From contig CAJTSD010000001.1 in NCBI GenBank assembly GCA_910578795.1, forward strand, positions 177,841 through 241,840: a DNA stretch of 64,000 nt. Direction: 5' to 3'. The stretch is from an uncultured Lachnospiraceae bacterium (GTDB taxonomy: Bacteria > Bacillota > Clostridia > Lachnospirales > Lachnospiraceae). Made by a program: the position numbers and the translations under genes. The first letter of the stretch is position 1; every line of letters starts with the position of its first letter. The notes beneath the pieces were generated by a model that saw only the letters and a program-made list of their open reading frames with translations, was not told the origin of the DNA and searched no databases. This document shows positions 63,370 to 64,000 of this stretch, piece after piece.

Positions 63370-64000
63370 ACCATTTTTACTCAAACCCGCAGGAAAGGAT
63401 TATCTTTGGGGCGGAAGCCGCCTGAACGACGATTTTTCTAAGGGAATTGATTTAGAGCCTTTGGCGGAAACATGGGAATGCTCTACCCATCCGGACGGGA
63501 CAAGCTCGGTCGCAAGCGGGGAATTTTGCGGCATGCTTTTGTCGGATGTGTTAAAGGCACACCCAGAGTTTTTGGGAACGCATCCTGAAACAAAGGGGGA
63601 GCTTCCTATCTTGATTAAATTTATCGATGCCAAGAAGGATTTGTCGGTCCAGGTGCATCCTGATGACGCGTATGCTTTTGAGAGGGAAAACGGTCAGAAG
63701 GGGAAAACAGAGATGTGGTATGTGCTGGACGCCTCTAAGGATGCGCAGCTTATCTACGGGTTTGTCCGCGACATGAATCCGAACGTTTTGAGAAAGAGTT
63801 TAAAAACAGGTGTTATCGAAAAATATCTGCAAAAGGTTCCGATTCATAAGGATGATGTGTTTTTTATTGAGCCTGGAACGGTGCATGCTATCGGGGCAGG
63901 CACTTTGGTTGCGGAAATTCAGGAGAGCTCTAACCTTACTTACCGCATGTATGATTATAACCGGACGGATAAAAACGGGAATTTGCGAGAGCTGCATATT
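63338..64000 (+). CDS. manA: Class I mannose-6-phosphate isomerase (3' end outside window)
   Basis: Converts fructose 6-phosphate to mannose 6-phosphate. The frame is open for 221 codons from an ATG with AAGGAG upstream and runs off the right edge. Family motifs are present: KDYLWGGSRL near residue 25, IDAKKDLSVQVHPDDAYAFE (zinc Gln and His) near 100, EMWYVLDA near 125 and EPGTVHAIGAG near 185. A second in-frame ATG at 63353 is an alternative start. With manC it feeds GDP-mannose synthesis. Confidence 0.92.
   Translation, partial: MTNTNMSSKAKPFLLKPAGKDYLWGGSRLNDDFSKGIDLEPLAETWECSTHPDGTSSVASGEFCGMLLSDVLKAHPEFLGTHPETKGELPILIKFIDAKKDLSVQVHPDDAYAFERENGQKGKTEMWYVLDASKDAQLIYGFVRDMNPNVLRKSLKTGVIEKYLQKVPIHKDDVFFIEPGTVHAIGAGTLVAEIQESSNLTYRMYDYNRTDKNGNLRELHI

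Overview
The window looks like a chromosomal segment from a Gram-positive, low-to-mid GC Clostridia, most likely a Lachnospiraceae gut or rumen bacterium. The reasons are AGGAGG ribosome sites with frequent TTG/GTG starts, a pyrophosphate-type phosphofructokinase, a RelQ-type small alarmone synthetase, CUT1 sugar transport with an AraC regulator, VanW and DUF1934 proteins, and very large secreted proteins built from FIVAR, CBM and Ig-like repeats. This taxonomic call is inference. I saw no rRNA, tRNA, CRISPR array, insertion sequence or phage genes.

Layout. 1-8.9 kb holds mostly housekeeping genes: a cut-off coiled-coil protein, a HAD phosphatase, metG, an RpiB-like isomerase with a tiny DUF3006-like protein, a (p)ppGpp synthetase, DUF1934, a GntR regulator, ispE and a GNAT acetyltransferase. 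9.0-17.7 kb is one giant gene for a secreted 2885-residue GH53 endo-galactanase with CBMs, four FIVAR-like blocks and eight C-terminal wall-type repeats. 18-22.7 kb has an antitoxin-like pair, a cytoplasmic hybrid histidine kinase and an orphan xylB. 22.9-27.7 kb is a tight operon: VanW protein, AIR-synthase-like protein, Lrp regulator, aminotransferase and trmL.

28.5-37.2 kb (minus strand) reads as one long operon. It starts with a Cache-HAMP-GGDEF diguanylate cyclase, then a lipoprotein whose two solute-binding lobes are in swapped (circularly permuted) order, then a secreted papain-like protease with the same C-terminal repeats as the galactanase, then tadA, a glycosyltransferase and a DnaQ-type exonuclease. 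The leader of this operon has competing hairpins that could hide or expose the ribosome site.

37.4-45.9 kb has a zinc-ribbon/LRR membrane protein with folD, a DHH phosphoesterase, a TIR-TM-DUF6273 fusion, PPi-phosphofructokinase and a PD-(D/E)XK-like coiled-coil protein. 46-52.7 kb is a CUT1 sugar importer with two tandem paralogous binding lipoproteins, two permeases and a divergent AraC regulator; several long hairpins sit in its intergenic gaps. It is followed by a Uma2 nuclease-like gene. 53.8-64 kb is a cell-surface glycan locus: an Ig-like secreted protein with its own strong promoter, two GT2 enzymes, a GT-C-like membrane protein and UDP-galactopyranose mutase on one strand, and manC plus manA (cut by the window end) on the other. 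It would supply UDP-Galf and GDP-mannose.

Start codons were chosen from ribosome-binding sites and often differ from the longest reading frame. Family names come from recognisable motifs; no database search was possible.
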